DNA of 11,718 bases, taken from the NCBI GenBank assembly GCA_002869465.1, contig PKSW01000246.1, positions 1 through 11,718 on the forward strand, in the 5' to 3' direction. The notes under the pieces are model-generated. The model was not told the origin of the DNA and ran no database searches. It worked only from the letters and a program-made list of their open reading frames with translations. The position numbers were made by a program, and so were the translations under genes. Positions within the stretch are counted from its first letter, which is position 1, and each line of letters starts with the position of its first letter. The DNA is from Marinilabiliales bacterium. GTDB taxonomy: Bacteria > Bacteroidota > Bacteroidia > Bacteroidales > F082. Below, in pieces: positions 1 to 6,409 of the stretch.

Positions 1-131
1 GATGGCTCTTTTGGTAAGTCTTTGTATTTTTCATATTCAAGCTGGTGAATGGAAGGATGTTCCTGGCTGAAAATGAATTTTTGTTGGATGAAAATTAAAA
101 GAAAAGCAAATAATATATATTGTAATTTCAT
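1..131 (-). CDS. Secreted protein, N-terminal part only (runs off the left edge)
   Basis: Reading leftward from the ATG at 131-129 gives 43 open codons up to the window edge. The product begins MKLQYILFAFLLIFIQ, a Lys at position 2 followed by a hydrophobic stretch to about residue 22. It then reads FIFSQEHPS, which fits signal peptidase I cleavage near Ser22-Gln23, a common pattern in Bacteroidota exported proteins. The mature start is polar (HQLEYEKYKDLPKEP). The C-terminal part lies outside the window, so no family can be named. The gene is divergent from menB, with 90 bases between the two start codons. The protein could be periplasmic, surface-exposed or secreted. The signal peptide and the divergent spacing make a real gene likely, but 43 codons are limited evidence. 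Confidence 0.65.
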   Translation of the reverse strand, partial: MKLQYILFAFLLIFIQQKFIFSQEHPSIHQLEYEKYKDLPKEP

Positions 132-221
132 GTACCTTATTTGAAAAGCTAAAAATACAAATACTAAACTTAGCACTCGGAAAATATTTATAATTTCGTT
201 TCCTCAATAAATAGCAATCGC
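132..221. promoter_or_regulatory. Divergent promoter region between the secreted-protein gene and menB
   Basis: This 90-base AT-rich spacer must carry the start signals of both flanking genes. On the plus strand, TAATTTCG at 191-198 matches the Bacteroidota -7 consensus TAnnTTTG with one mismatch and lies 23 bases before the menB ATG. On the minus strand, TAAGTTTA (complement of 165-172) also matches with one mismatch and lies upstream of the leftward gene. No clear -33 TTG was seen at the usual spacing for either, so the exact promoters are tentative. Confidence 0.3.
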
Positions 222-1043
222 ATGAGCAAAAGAGAATGGAAACCGATCAGGGAATTTGAAGAAATAAAACTGGAATACTGGAATCATATTGCCAAAGTTA
301 CTATTAATCGGCCACGTTATTACAATGCTTTCACACCCACCACTACCACCGAAATGGCAACGGCATTTGAAATGTTGCGCGAGAACCAGGACGTGTATAC
401 CATCATCATAACCGGCGAAGGCGACAAAGCATTTTGTAGTGGCGGCGATCAGAATGTAAAAGGCAAAGGCGGATACATAGGTAAAGACGGTATACCCCGT
501 TTGAATGTATTGGATGTGCAGCGGAAGATCAGGTCGATGCCAAAGCCGGTAATAGCAATGGTAAATGGCTTTGCAATTGGTGGTGGTCACGTGTTGCATG
601 TTGTATGCGACCTGACGATAGCATCTGAAAATGCTGTTTTTGGTCAAACCGGTCCTAAAGTGGGTAGTTTTGATGCGGGTCTGGGTTCTTCATATCTGGC
701 AAGTATCATCGGTCAGAAGAAAGCCCGCGAAATATGGTTCCTGAATAAGCAGTATTCTGCCAAAGAGGCGCTTGATATGGGCATGGTAAACAAAGTGGTA
801 TCACTTGATAAACTGGAAGATGAAACTGTTGAATGGTGTTTAACCATGCACAAACGCAGCCCAATGGCACTTAGAATGATCAAACTCGGACTGAATGCTG
901 AACTTGACGGGCAAATCGGATTACAGGAATTTGCGGGAAATGCCACGCTTCTATATTATCTAACTGATGAAGCACAGGAAGGTAAACATGCATTCCTGGA
1001 AAAACGCGACCCGGATTTTCATAAATATCCAAAGTTCCCATAA
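222..1043 (+). CDS. menB: 1,4-dihydroxy-2-naphthoyl-CoA synthase (MenB)
   Basis: This crotonase-fold enzyme closes the second ring of the naphthoquinone by Dieckmann-type condensation of o-succinylbenzoyl-CoA, in cytosolic menaquinone synthesis. The 273 residues are the usual length. Visible hallmarks are SGGDQ at 73-77 (CoA and oxyanion region), GGGHVLH at 120-126, and QTGPKVGSFDAG at 142-153. Gly144 in the QTG motif marks the bicarbonate-dependent type I enzyme; the other type has Asp there. Asp150 and Tyr246 align with catalytic residues known from the E. coli enzyme. The C-terminal stretch with AGNATLLYYLTDE is also typical. The ATG at 222 gives a full N terminus and follows the divergent spacer. 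It heads the menB-menA-menC-menE cluster; menA starts 4 bases after its stop. The family call is secure. Confidence 0.97.
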   Translation: MSKREWKPIREFEEIKLEYWNHIAKVTINRPRYYNAFTPTTTTEMATAFEMLRENQDVYTIIITGEGDKAFCSGGDQNVKGKGGYIGKDGIPRLNVLDVQRKIRSMPKPVIAMVNGFAIGGGHVLHVVCDLTIASENAVFGQTGPKVGSFDAGLGSSYLASIIGQKKAREIWFLNKQYSAKEALDMGMVNKVVSLDKLEDETVEWCLTMHKRSPMALRMIKLGLNAELDGQIGLQEFAGNATLLYYLTDEAQEGKHAFLEKRDPDFHKYPKFP

Positions 1044-1047
1044 GCAC

Positions 1048-1947
1048 ATGCCTTCTTTAAAATCTTGGTTAAAAGCATCGCGATTGAGGACATTACCACT
1101 GGCCTTGTCAAGTATTTTAATGGGCAGTTTTCTTGCAATTCATAAGGATGATTATCAATGGTCAGTAATTATACTGGCCATCATAACAACAACGCTGCTG
1201 CAAATTCTTTCAAACTTTTCAAACGATTATGGCGATTCGATGAGGGGAACTGATAATGAGAACAGGCTTGGGCCAGTAAGAACCGTGCAGGGCGGAGAGA
1301 TCAGTCCGAAGCAGATGAAAAAGGGAATGTTGTTTTTGGTAGTACTAACTCTAATGATCGGTATCTGGCTGATTTATGAGAGCTTTGGGAACAATTGGGT
1401 GAAAGCTTTCATTTTTCTGTTATTGGGTATACTGGCAATCGCTGCATCCGTAAAATATACAGTAGGCAAAAAATCCTATGGATATTCAGGTTTTGGTGAT
1501 GTTTTTGTTTTTGTATTTTTCGGCCTGTTGGCTGTTGTGGGAACCTATTATTTGAACACCCTGAATTTCTCATGGATCATTTTATTACCGGCGGCTACCC
1601 TTGGATGTTTCAGCACAGCTGTATTGAATCTGAACAATATGCGGGACATGGAAAATGACCGGCATTCAGGAAAGAAAACCATTGTTGTCAGAATAGGTTA
1701 TTATGGAGCTCGCAACTATCAGGTAATGCTTGTTTTGGCTGGATTTATTTCATCATCTATCTACGTTCTACTAACCTTTACTTCATACTGGGAATTTCTT
1801 TTTTTGATCACTTTTCCATTATTTGTAGTACATCTCACCGGCATATTTAAAGTAAGCGATCAACGGAAATTAGATCCTTACCTCAAAAAAACAGCACTGG
1901 CAACCTTGCTTTTTGTGATCATTTTTGGCATTGGATTGTTGATCTGA
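1048..1947 (+). CDS. menA: 1,4-dihydroxy-2-naphthoate polyprenyltransferase (MenA)
   Basis: This integral membrane UbiA-family prenyltransferase joins dihydroxynaphthoate to a polyprenyl diphosphate to give demethylmenaquinone. The 299-residue product has about eight or nine hydrophobic segments. The first Asp-rich motif is NDYGDSMRGTD at 59-69, and the second is NNMRDMENDRHSGKKT at 196-211 (Asp200, Asp204). Both bind the Mg-diphosphate of the prenyl donor. LGPVRTVQGGEIS (74-86) follows the first motif as in known MenA proteins. The frame is open upstream to an ATG at 967 inside menB, but the ATG at 1048 is preferred. It lies 4 bases after the menB stop, and MPSLKSWLKASRLRTLPLAL is the typical MenA N terminus. 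The tight spacing implies co-transcription with menB. Confidence 0.95.
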   Translation: MPSLKSWLKASRLRTLPLALSSILMGSFLAIHKDDYQWSVIILAIITTTLLQILSNFSNDYGDSMRGTDNENRLGPVRTVQGGEISPKQMKKGMLFLVVLTLMIGIWLIYESFGNNWVKAFIFLLLGILAIAASVKYTVGKKSYGYSGFGDVFVFVFFGLLAVVGTYYLNTLNFSWIILLPAATLGCFSTAVLNLNNMRDMENDRHSGKKTIVVRIGYYGARNYQVMLVLAGFISSSIYVLLTFTSYWEFLFLITFPLFVVHLTGIFKVSDQRKLDPYLKKTALATLLFVIIFGIGLLI

Positions 1948-2013
1948 GTTTGGTTGGTAAAACAGATTGTTTTCTGATATTAGTTTGTTATTTTTATGAT
2001 TTAAATAAAAGGG

Positions 2014-3072
2014 ATGCTCAAGGCACATTTCAAAAAACATACACTTCAATTCAAAAAGCCCAGTGGAACTTCCAGGGGTGTCTTGATGGACAAAGATTCC
2101 TGGTTCATTATCGTGTACGATTTGGAAAATCCGACAAAGAAAGGTATAGGAGAGTGCAGTATCATTAGGAAATTGAGTGTGGATGACAGGCCTGATTTTG
2201 AATCGAAACTTCAAGAAGTCCTTAACGATATAAACGATACGACTTACTGGTTGGAGGAAGGTTTAAAAGCGTTTCCTTCCATCAGGTTTGGCCTCGAAAC
2301 AGCTTTACTGGATTTAAATGCAACTGCGCCTCAAATACTGTTTCCTTCAGCATTTACATCGGGCGAAAAAAGCATTCCAATAAACGGTTTGATTTGGATG
2401 GGAGATGTGGAACATATGTACCGTCAGATGAAGGAAAAAGTGTCGGCCGGTTTTGATTGTATTAAATTAAAAATTGGAGCCATCAATTTTGAGGATGAAC
2501 TCATGCTGCTAAAAAAAATCAGGAACGAATTTTCAGACCATGAACTGGAACTCCGGGTAGATGCCAACGGTGCTTTTACGCCTGGTGAAGCCCTGGAAAA
2601 ATTAAAAAGATTGTCCGAATATCAATTGCATTCCATTGAACAGCCCATCAAACAAGGCCAGTGGCGCGAAATGGCAGATTTATGCGAAATATCACCTATT
2701 CCCATTGCGCTGGATGAAGAATTGATTGGCTTAACTGAAAAGCATGAAATTGAAAATATGCTGGAGACAATCCGCCCGCAATTCATCATCTTAAAACCTG
2801 GTTTGATCGGTGGTTTAAAACAAAGTGAGGTTTTAATAAAAGAAGCTGAATTGAGACAAGTGGGTTGGTGGATTACATCAGCCCTTGAATCGAATATCGG
2901 CTTAAATGCCATTGCCCAATGGACATATAATTTAAAAACGGATATGTACCAGGGATTAGGCACCGGACAACTGTTTGAGAATAATGTACCGTCACCTTTG
3001 TATATTGAAAATGCTGCATTGCATTATGGAAATCAAAATGCATGGAATTTAAATGCATTGCTAAATGAATAA
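2014..3072 (+). CDS. menC: o-Succinylbenzoate synthase (MenC)
   Basis: MenC dehydrates SHCHC to o-succinylbenzoate and belongs to the enolase superfamily (muconate-lactonizing subgroup). The 352-residue protein shows the expected active site in order: KLK at 151-153 (catalytic lysine pair), Asp183 and Asn185 in RVDANGAF, Glu209 in SIEQP, Asp234 in ALDEE, and Lys261 in ILKPGLIGG. Asp183, Glu209 and Asp234 are the metal ligands. The N terminus (MLKAHFKKHTLQFKKPSGTSRG) is the capping domain that closes on the substrate. The start at 2014 is supported by this N terminus and by a purine-rich AAAAGGG just before it. The 66-base gap after menA has no good terminator. A TTAGTTTG box at 1980-1987 could be a weak internal promoter. 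The last 8 bases overlap menE. Confidence 0.95.
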   Translation: MLKAHFKKHTLQFKKPSGTSRGVLMDKDSWFIIVYDLENPTKKGIGECSIIRKLSVDDRPDFESKLQEVLNDINDTTYWLEEGLKAFPSIRFGLETALLDLNATAPQILFPSAFTSGEKSIPINGLIWMGDVEHMYRQMKEKVSAGFDCIKLKIGAINFEDELMLLKKIRNEFSDHELELRVDANGAFTPGEALEKLKRLSEYQLHSIEQPIKQGQWREMADLCEISPIPIALDEELIGLTEKHEIENMLETIRPQFIILKPGLIGGLKQSEVLIKEAELRQVGWWITSALESNIGLNAIAQWTYNLKTDMYQGLGTGQLFENNVPSPLYIENAALHYGNQNAWNLNALLNE

Positions 3073-4159
3073 TAGGGAAGCGACATATTACCTCTCAGGG
3101 AAGGCATATACCAAAGGGCGCCTGTTGCAATTCTGTCATGTTAAAATGCGGGAAAAGCACGTAAATGCATTCGAAAAGGAACTGTTAGCATTTATCATCG
3201 ATTGGTTTTCTCCATCCCAATTCATCAATGCGCAAACATCTGGATCAACAGGTAAACCCAAGGAAATCCAGTTGTTAAAAAAATATATGATGGCCAGTGC
3301 TGTTACCACGAATTCCTTTTTTAATCTGAAGAAAAAGGACAAAATTTTGCTTTGCCTTCCAATGAGTTTCATAGCCGGAAAAATGATGGTGGTCAGGGCA
3401 TTGGCAGGCTCACTTGATTTGTATTTCAGCGAACCTTCATCAAAACCTGTTATCATTGATGAACAAATAAAATTCACGGCCATGGTGCCATTACAGGTGT
3501 CTAGTTTGCTGAATGAAAATATCGATGCCATTGAAAATATTGAAAAGCTGATTATTGGAGGTGCTTTTATTTCCGGTCTTCTTTTCGGGCAATTGCAGCA
3601 AATAAAAACTCAGGTGTGGCAAACCTACGGCATGACCGAGACCATGACACATATTGCGATAAGAAAACTCAATGGCGCGAAACGGCAGAATAGGTATCAG
3701 CCATTGCCCGGAGTATCAGTTAAATTGGATCAAAGAGGGTGTCTTGTTGTCAAGGCAAAGCATCTTGGAGTTGATGAATTGGTTACGAATGATTTGGCAG
3801 ATATTGAAAAGAATGGTACATTTCAAATTCTCGGCAGGGTAGATGATGTGATCGTCAGCGGTGGATTGAAATTCAACCCAGTGGAAATAGAAAATAAATT
3901 GTCAGGAATTGTTTCAAATGATTTTTTTATTGGCAGCCTCGATGACCATGAATTAGGGCAGAAACTGCTATTGTTCATAGAAAAAGGTGGGCAGGTTGAA
4001 CGACGGATATTCGACATTTGGAGTCAACTTGAAGAAAGACTTGAACGACTTGAAATGCCGAAAGAAATCATCTTCATTGGTTCATTTGCAAGAACTGCAG
4101 CGGGTAAAACAGACCGTATCAGTACAATTAAAGAATATAAAAATTCTTTTAATCAGTGA
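3065..4159 (+). CDS. menE: o-Succinylbenzoate-CoA ligase (MenE), compact form
   Basis: MenE activates o-succinylbenzoate with ATP and CoA through an acyl-adenylate, making the substrate for MenB. Motifs of the ANL (acyl-AMP forming) superfamily appear in order: P-loop TSGSTGKPK at 58-66, YGMTET at 188-193, GRVDDVIVSGGLKF at 257-270 (adenylate binding and hinge), and the C-terminal RTAAGKTDR at 343-351 with the adenylation lysine at 348. At 364 residues it is shorter than the roughly 450-residue proteobacterial enzymes, mainly at the N terminus; such short forms are, to my knowledge, usual in Bacteroidota. Its ATG at 3065 overlaps the end of menC by 8 bases, which suggests translational coupling. 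Neighbouring menB, menA and menC support MenE over another acyl-CoA ligase. Confidence 0.93.
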   Translation: MNNREATYYLSGKAYTKGRLLQFCHVKMREKHVNAFEKELLAFIIDWFSPSQFINAQTSGSTGKPKEIQLLKKYMMASAVTTNSFFNLKKKDKILLCLPMSFIAGKMMVVRALAGSLDLYFSEPSSKPVIIDEQIKFTAMVPLQVSSLLNENIDAIENIEKLIIGGAFISGLLFGQLQQIKTQVWQTYGMTETMTHIAIRKLNGAKRQNRYQPLPGVSVKLDQRGCLVVKAKHLGVDELVTNDLADIEKNGTFQILGRVDDVIVSGGLKFNPVEIENKLSGIVSNDFFIGSLDDHELGQKLLLFIEKGGQVERRIFDIWSQLEERLERLEMPKEIIFIGSFARTAAGKTDRISTIKEYKNSFNQ

Positions 4160-4172
4160 ACACTAAATTAAG

Positions 4173-4204
4173 TTCGGGAACAAATAAATCTTTTTGTTTC
4201 TTTG
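4173..4204 (+). promoter_or_regulatory. Candidate Bacteroidota promoter before the beta-barrel protein gene
   Basis: TTTCTTTG at 4197-4204, followed by C, matches the -7 consensus TAnnTTTG with one mismatch. TTC at 4173-4175 sits 21 bases upstream in the -33 position (consensus TTG, one mismatch). Transcription would start near 4208-4211, leaving a leader of about 10 bases before the ATG at 4220. This would separate the gene from the men cluster, although no terminator is visible between menE and it. Confidence 0.4.
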
Positions 4205-4219
4205 CATCCACAAAAAAAT

Positions 4220-4873
4220 ATGAAAATGAAAAAAATAAAAATCTTATTATTAGTATTCTTATTTCCGGCTTTAACAATAGCGCAAGGTGGCGCTGAGATT
4301 GTACCATTTGCAGGCTATATGTTTGGTGGTAGTATAAAATATTATGAAGGAAAATTAGATCTCAAAGATGGATTGGATTATGGTATATCTGTGCTGATTC
4401 CTGTTCAATCCTTAGTTGATGTCGAAATTAATTATACGAGAATGGATAAAGTGAAGGCCACGTTTAATCCATATTCTGGTTATGCCGCTTTTCCATACGA
4501 TGAAATATATGTTTCATCCAATTATTTTCAGTTGGGTGGCATATCAAAATTCTACAAAAGCACTTCTGAGATACAACCTTTTGCTTCATTTTCACTGGGG
4601 GCAACTTGGTTTGATACATCTCCAACCAGTGAAAGTAAATATGATAGTTACACCGATGTCTGGAGGTTTTCCATTGCTCTTGGGCTGGGGGTAAAGTTCA
4701 TGTTTACAGATCACGTTGGAGTTATGGTGCGAGGTCGCATGTTAATGCCAATGACATTTGCTGGGACCAGTTTCTATTTGGGCACAGGTGGGTCAGGCGT
4801 GTCAATGAATAGTTGGGTAGCGCCACTACAAGGCGATTTTAATGCAGGTTTGATTGTTAAAGTGGGAAACTAA
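4220..4873 (+). CDS. Exported outer-membrane beta-barrel-like protein
   Basis: The 217-residue product starts MKMKKIKILLLVFLFPALTI, a clear signal peptide likely cut after TIA (mature start QGGAEIVPFAGYMFGG). The rest alternates polar and aromatic or hydrophobic residues in short strands separated by Gly, Ser, Asp and Tyr-rich turns, as in small 8-strand outer-membrane barrels. Examples are DYGISVLIPV, VDVEINYTRM, YFQLGGISKF, and GVMVRGRMLMPMTF. It ends with FNAGLIVKVGN, a plausible last strand. The start at 4220 is chosen because the upstream in-frame option is a TTG at 4202 inside a likely promoter box and adds no signal-peptide sequence. A second ATG at 4226 is also possible. It lies 60 bases after menE and ends in a strong terminator. 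The barrel assignment comes from sequence pattern only, and the function is unknown. Confidence 0.8.
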   Translation: MKMKKIKILLLVFLFPALTIAQGGAEIVPFAGYMFGGSIKYYEGKLDLKDGLDYGISVLIPVQSLVDVEINYTRMDKVKATFNPYSGYAAFPYDEIYVSSNYFQLGGISKFYKSTSEIQPFASFSLGATWFDTSPTSESKYDSYTDVWRFSIALGLGVKFMFTDHVGVMVRGRMLMPMTFAGTSFYLGTGGSGVSMNSWVAPLQGDFNAGLIVKVGN

Positions 4874-4891
4874 ATCTTGTGAAAATATAAC

Positions 4892-4923
4892 AAAAACGCC
4901 CATCATTTGATGGGCGTTTTTTT
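4892..4923 (+). terminator. Rho-independent terminator after the beta-barrel protein gene
   Basis: An inverted repeat pairs 4892-4905 (AAAAACGCCCATCA) with 4908-4921, a perfect stem of up to 14 base pairs with a GC-rich core (CGCCCATCA) and a very short loop. It is followed by a run of seven T at 4917-4923. It lies 18 bases after the stop codon at 4871-4873. Confidence 0.92.
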
Positions 4924-4950
4924 GTGGATTCATGAAAAATGGTAACTTAG
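4922..4950 (+). promoter_or_regulatory. Candidate promoter of the split hydrolase gene
   Basis: TTG at 4922-4924 and TAACTTAG at 4943-4950 are 18 bases apart. They match the Bacteroidota -33 TTG and -7 TAnnTTTG elements with one mismatch in the -7 box. The -33 element overlaps the T-run of the preceding terminator. A transcript would start near 4954-4957, just before the ATG at 4964. Confidence 0.35.
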
Positions 4951-4963
4951 TGGACGTTAACCT

Positions 4964-5620
4964 ATGGATCTTAATAGTACCATGAAAAAATTCAATAACC
5001 TTTTCAAAAGAAGATGGAGAAGGTTATTCCGAACATGCATCTGTATTTCAATCATTTACGTAATCGTATCTTGCGCTGCAACTCCACAACTACGAAAATC
5101 AGTTAGAATAGATGATGTTAAGCCAATTAAAGAACTGGTAAAAGTTAGTATAGGCGGAGTTGATCAGTGGTTACTCATCAGAGGAGCAAATCCTGACAAC
5201 CCGGTTTTTTTATTCCTGCATGGCGGGCCAGGAGCCGCTGAAATGCCATTATTAAGGCATTATAATTACGAATTGGAAAAATATTTTACGGTAGTGATGT
5301 GGGATCAGCGTGGAGCAGGTAAGTCAAATAAACATTTAATTCCCCCTGAAAGCATTCGCATGGACCAGTTACTTGAAGATACGCATGAAGTTATTCAATA
5401 TTTGAAAAACAGATTTTATAAACAAAAAATATTTTTGGCAGGTCATTCGTTTGGCACAGTGCTGGGCATAAAAGTCATCAAAGCGCATCCGGAAGATTTT
5501 TATGCCTATGTGGGAATTGGTCAGGTTGTTGACATGAAACGCAATATTGAATCGTCATACCAATTGTGTCTTGATCTTGCTAATAATATGGGAAGTATTA
5601 AGGACATCAGGATTTTTTAG
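4964..5620 (+). CDS. Alpha/beta hydrolase, N-terminal half (lipoprotein-like)
   Basis: These 218 residues hold a basic N terminus (KRRWRRLFR), a hydrophobic segment at about 25-37 ending in IVSC (a possible lipobox with Cys37), and the first half of an alpha/beta hydrolase core. HGGPG at 86-90 forms the oxyanion hole, WDQRGAGKS is at 113-121, and the nucleophile elbow GHSFG at 160-164 places the catalytic Ser at 162. The segment ends inside the expected cap region, at KDIRIF followed by TAG. The ATG at 4982 (MKKFNN) is an alternative start giving a more conventional signal sequence. HGGPG with WDQRG is typical of the proline iminopeptidase group rather than MenH. Without the Asp and His encoded downstream it would not be an active enzyme by itself. 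Confidence 0.7.
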   Translation: MDLNSTMKKFNNLFKRRWRRLFRTCICISIIYVIVSCAATPQLRKSVRIDDVKPIKELVKVSIGGVDQWLLIRGANPDNPVFLFLHGGPGAAEMPLLRHYNYELEKYFTVVMWDQRGAGKSNKHLIPPESIRMDQLLEDTHEVIQYLKNRFYKQKIFLAGHSFGTVLGIKVIKAHPEDFYAYVGIGQVVDMKRNIESSYQLCLDLANNMGSIKDIRIF

Positions 5621-5623
5621 GGA

Positions 5624-6121
5624 ATGAAAATTAATGGCAGGTTTTCAGGAGGAAATGATCTTGAAAAAGCGATCTATATGCGTGATTGGATTGCAAAGAA
5701 TGGCCGAATTGTTTATGATAGAAAAAATTTGAACAACCTGGCATTTGTTGTTATAACGGCACCAGAATACTCTTTCCTGGAAAAACTGAAATACATGAAA
5801 GGACAGAACCGATCGCGGCAATTATTGTGGTCGCCTGAATTACTTGAAGTGGATTTTTTTACAGAAGCACCTCGTCTTGAAGTCCCGGTTTACTTTATCG
5901 CAGGCAAATATGATTATATCACCTCTAATACATTGACAAGGGAGTATTTTTATTTTGTGGACGCACCCTATAAAGAATTGGTTGAGTTTGAAAAAAGTGC
6001 ACATTGTGCGATTTTTGAGGAACCTCAGAAATTTAACTGGCTAATGATAAATAAGGTATTATATAATGTTTTTCAAAATGAGGGAGAAAATTATTTCGTA
6101 TCCAAGCCACTTATTAAGTAA
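5624..6121 (+). CDS. Alpha/beta hydrolase, C-terminal half
   Basis: This segment of 165 codons, in the same frame as the N-terminal half, begins with an ATG one codon after the TAG. It carries the rest of the cap (GGNDLEKAIYMRDWIAKNG) and the last part of the core. VPVYFIAGKYDYIT has the acid residue of the triad (Asp97 of this segment), and EFEKSAHCAIFEEP has the catalytic His127. It has no signal peptide and no nucleophile, so it is not a gene with a stand-alone function. The ATG could allow re-initiation directly after the stop, but any product would stay cytoplasmic while the first half is exported. It ends 17 bases before the shared terminator. Confidence 0.65.
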   Translation: MKINGRFSGGNDLEKAIYMRDWIAKNGRIVYDRKNLNNLAFVVITAPEYSFLEKLKYMKGQNRSRQLLWSPELLEVDFFTEAPRLEVPVYFIAGKYDYITSNTLTREYFYFVDAPYKELVEFEKSAHCAIFEEPQKFNWLMINKVLYNVFQNEGENYFVSKPLIK

Positions 6122-6136
6122 AAGTCGTTGAATAAA

Positions 6137-6162
6137 AAGGCCTGCAATGATTTGCAGGCCTT
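6137..6162. terminator. Bidirectional hairpin terminator between the hydrolase and tRNA-Pro
   Basis: GGCCTGCAA at 6139-6147 pairs perfectly with 6152-6160 around the loop TGAT, and two A-T pairs extend the stem on each side. On the minus strand the hairpin is followed by TTTTTATT, a good U-tract for ending the tRNA-Pro transcript. On the plus strand the tail (TTAATTT) is weaker but would serve the hydrolase gene, whose stop is 16 bases before the stem. Confidence 0.85.
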
Positions 6163-6173
6163 AATTTCCACCG

Positions 6174-6247
6174 TCGGAGTGGCAGGACTCGAACCTGCGA
6201 CCACTTGCACCCCATGCAAGCATGCTAGCCAACTGCACCACACCCCG
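6174..6247 (-). tRNA. tRNA-Pro (anticodon GGG)
   Basis: The complement of 6247-6174 folds as a complete 74-base cloverleaf. The acceptor arms CGGGGTG and CACTCCG pair with one G-U. The D stem is GTGC/GCAT, the anticodon stem CTTGC/GCAAG with loop ATGGGGT, and the T arm GCAGG-TTCGAGT-CCTGC. Loop positions 34-36 read GGG, so it decodes proline CCC and CCU. The C1-G72 pair and discriminator A73 are identity features of bacterial tRNA-Pro. The 3' CCA is not encoded (CGG follows in the genome), so it must be added by nucleotidyltransferase. It stands alone, transcribed leftward into the terminator at 6137-6162. Confidence 0.96.
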
Positions 6248-6293
6248 TTTCTGTCGTAAATTGAGAACACTCTCAGTGATTCAATATTTTCCG

Positions 6294-6301
6294 CAAAAGT
6301 A
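6294..6301 (-). promoter_or_regulatory. Candidate -7 box for tRNA-Pro
   Basis: The complement of 6294-6301 is TACTTTTG, a perfect match to the Bacteroidota -7 consensus TAnnTTTG, followed by C. It would start transcription near 6290-6287, about 40 bases before the tRNA 5' end. No good -33 TTG was found; the nearest is TCG at 18 bases. A small inverted repeat (TGAGA-ACAC-TCTCA, 6262-6275) lies in the leader. Confidence 0.45.
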
Positions 6302-6401
6302 ACATAAATTAAAATGAAACGATATGATAATCTGAATAAAATTACAAGCCAGAATGTCATATTTATATCGAAGAAAACCAAATAAATTGTATCTAATTCA
6401 G

Positions 6402-6409
6402 TAAATTTG
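6402..6409 (+). promoter_or_regulatory. Candidate -7 box for trxB
   Basis: TAAATTTG at 6402-6409, followed by C, matches TAnnTTTG perfectly and lies 61 bases before the trxB ATG. Transcription would begin near 6413-6416. The nearest upstream TTG (6387-6389) is only 12 bases away, closer than the usual spacing of about 19-21, so the -33 element is uncertain. The 223-base spacer 6248-6470 holds this box and the oppositely directed tRNA box. I see no gene in it. Confidence 0.5.

Larger units (their letters stand above)
4964..6121 (+). pseudogene. Alpha/beta hydrolase gene interrupted by an in-frame TAG (whole locus)
   Basis: Two open segments, 4964-5620 and 5624-6121, lie in the same reading frame and are separated only by TAG (5618-5620) and one GGA codon. 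Read through, they give a 385-codon alpha/beta hydrolase with a complete Ser-Asp-His triad, the HGGPG oxyanion motif and an N-terminal membrane anchor or lipobox. This resembles bacterial proline-iminopeptidase-like hydrolases. Sequence on both sides of the stop keeps normal codons and conserved motifs, which suggests a recent nonsense change, a base-call error, or less likely a tolerated split. Because the frame is unchanged, a single indel cannot explain it. The two halves are listed separately below. Confidence 0.75.

Noticed and set aside
204..647. Minus-strand open frame opposite menB
   Set aside because: It is a shadow of menB: no family motifs, a Cys, Tyr and His-rich unnatural composition, and menB on the other strand is certain.
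967..1047. Extended N terminus of MenA starting at 967
   Set aside because: The extra 27 codons overlap menB in another frame and resemble no MenA N terminus. The ATG at 1048 fits the family and the operon spacing.
1948..2013. Terminator or riboswitch between menA and menC
   Set aside because: Only a 4-base stem (CAGA/TCTG) was found, and there was no conserved aptamer pattern.
4202..4219. TTG start for the beta-barrel protein
   Set aside because: It overlaps the likely -7 box and adds residues before a complete signal peptide. The ATG at 4220 is better.
5612..5620. A homopolymer indel in the six-T run creating the hydrolase stop
   Set aside because: The frame is the same before and after the TAG, so one indel would not produce this. 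A substitution or two compensating indels would be needed.
4964..6121. Reading the alpha/beta hydrolase as MenH because it is near the men genes
   Set aside because: It carries HGGPG and WDQRG motifs, a membrane anchor or lipobox and a cap typical of proline-iminopeptidase-like enzymes. It is also separated from menE by another gene and a strong terminator.
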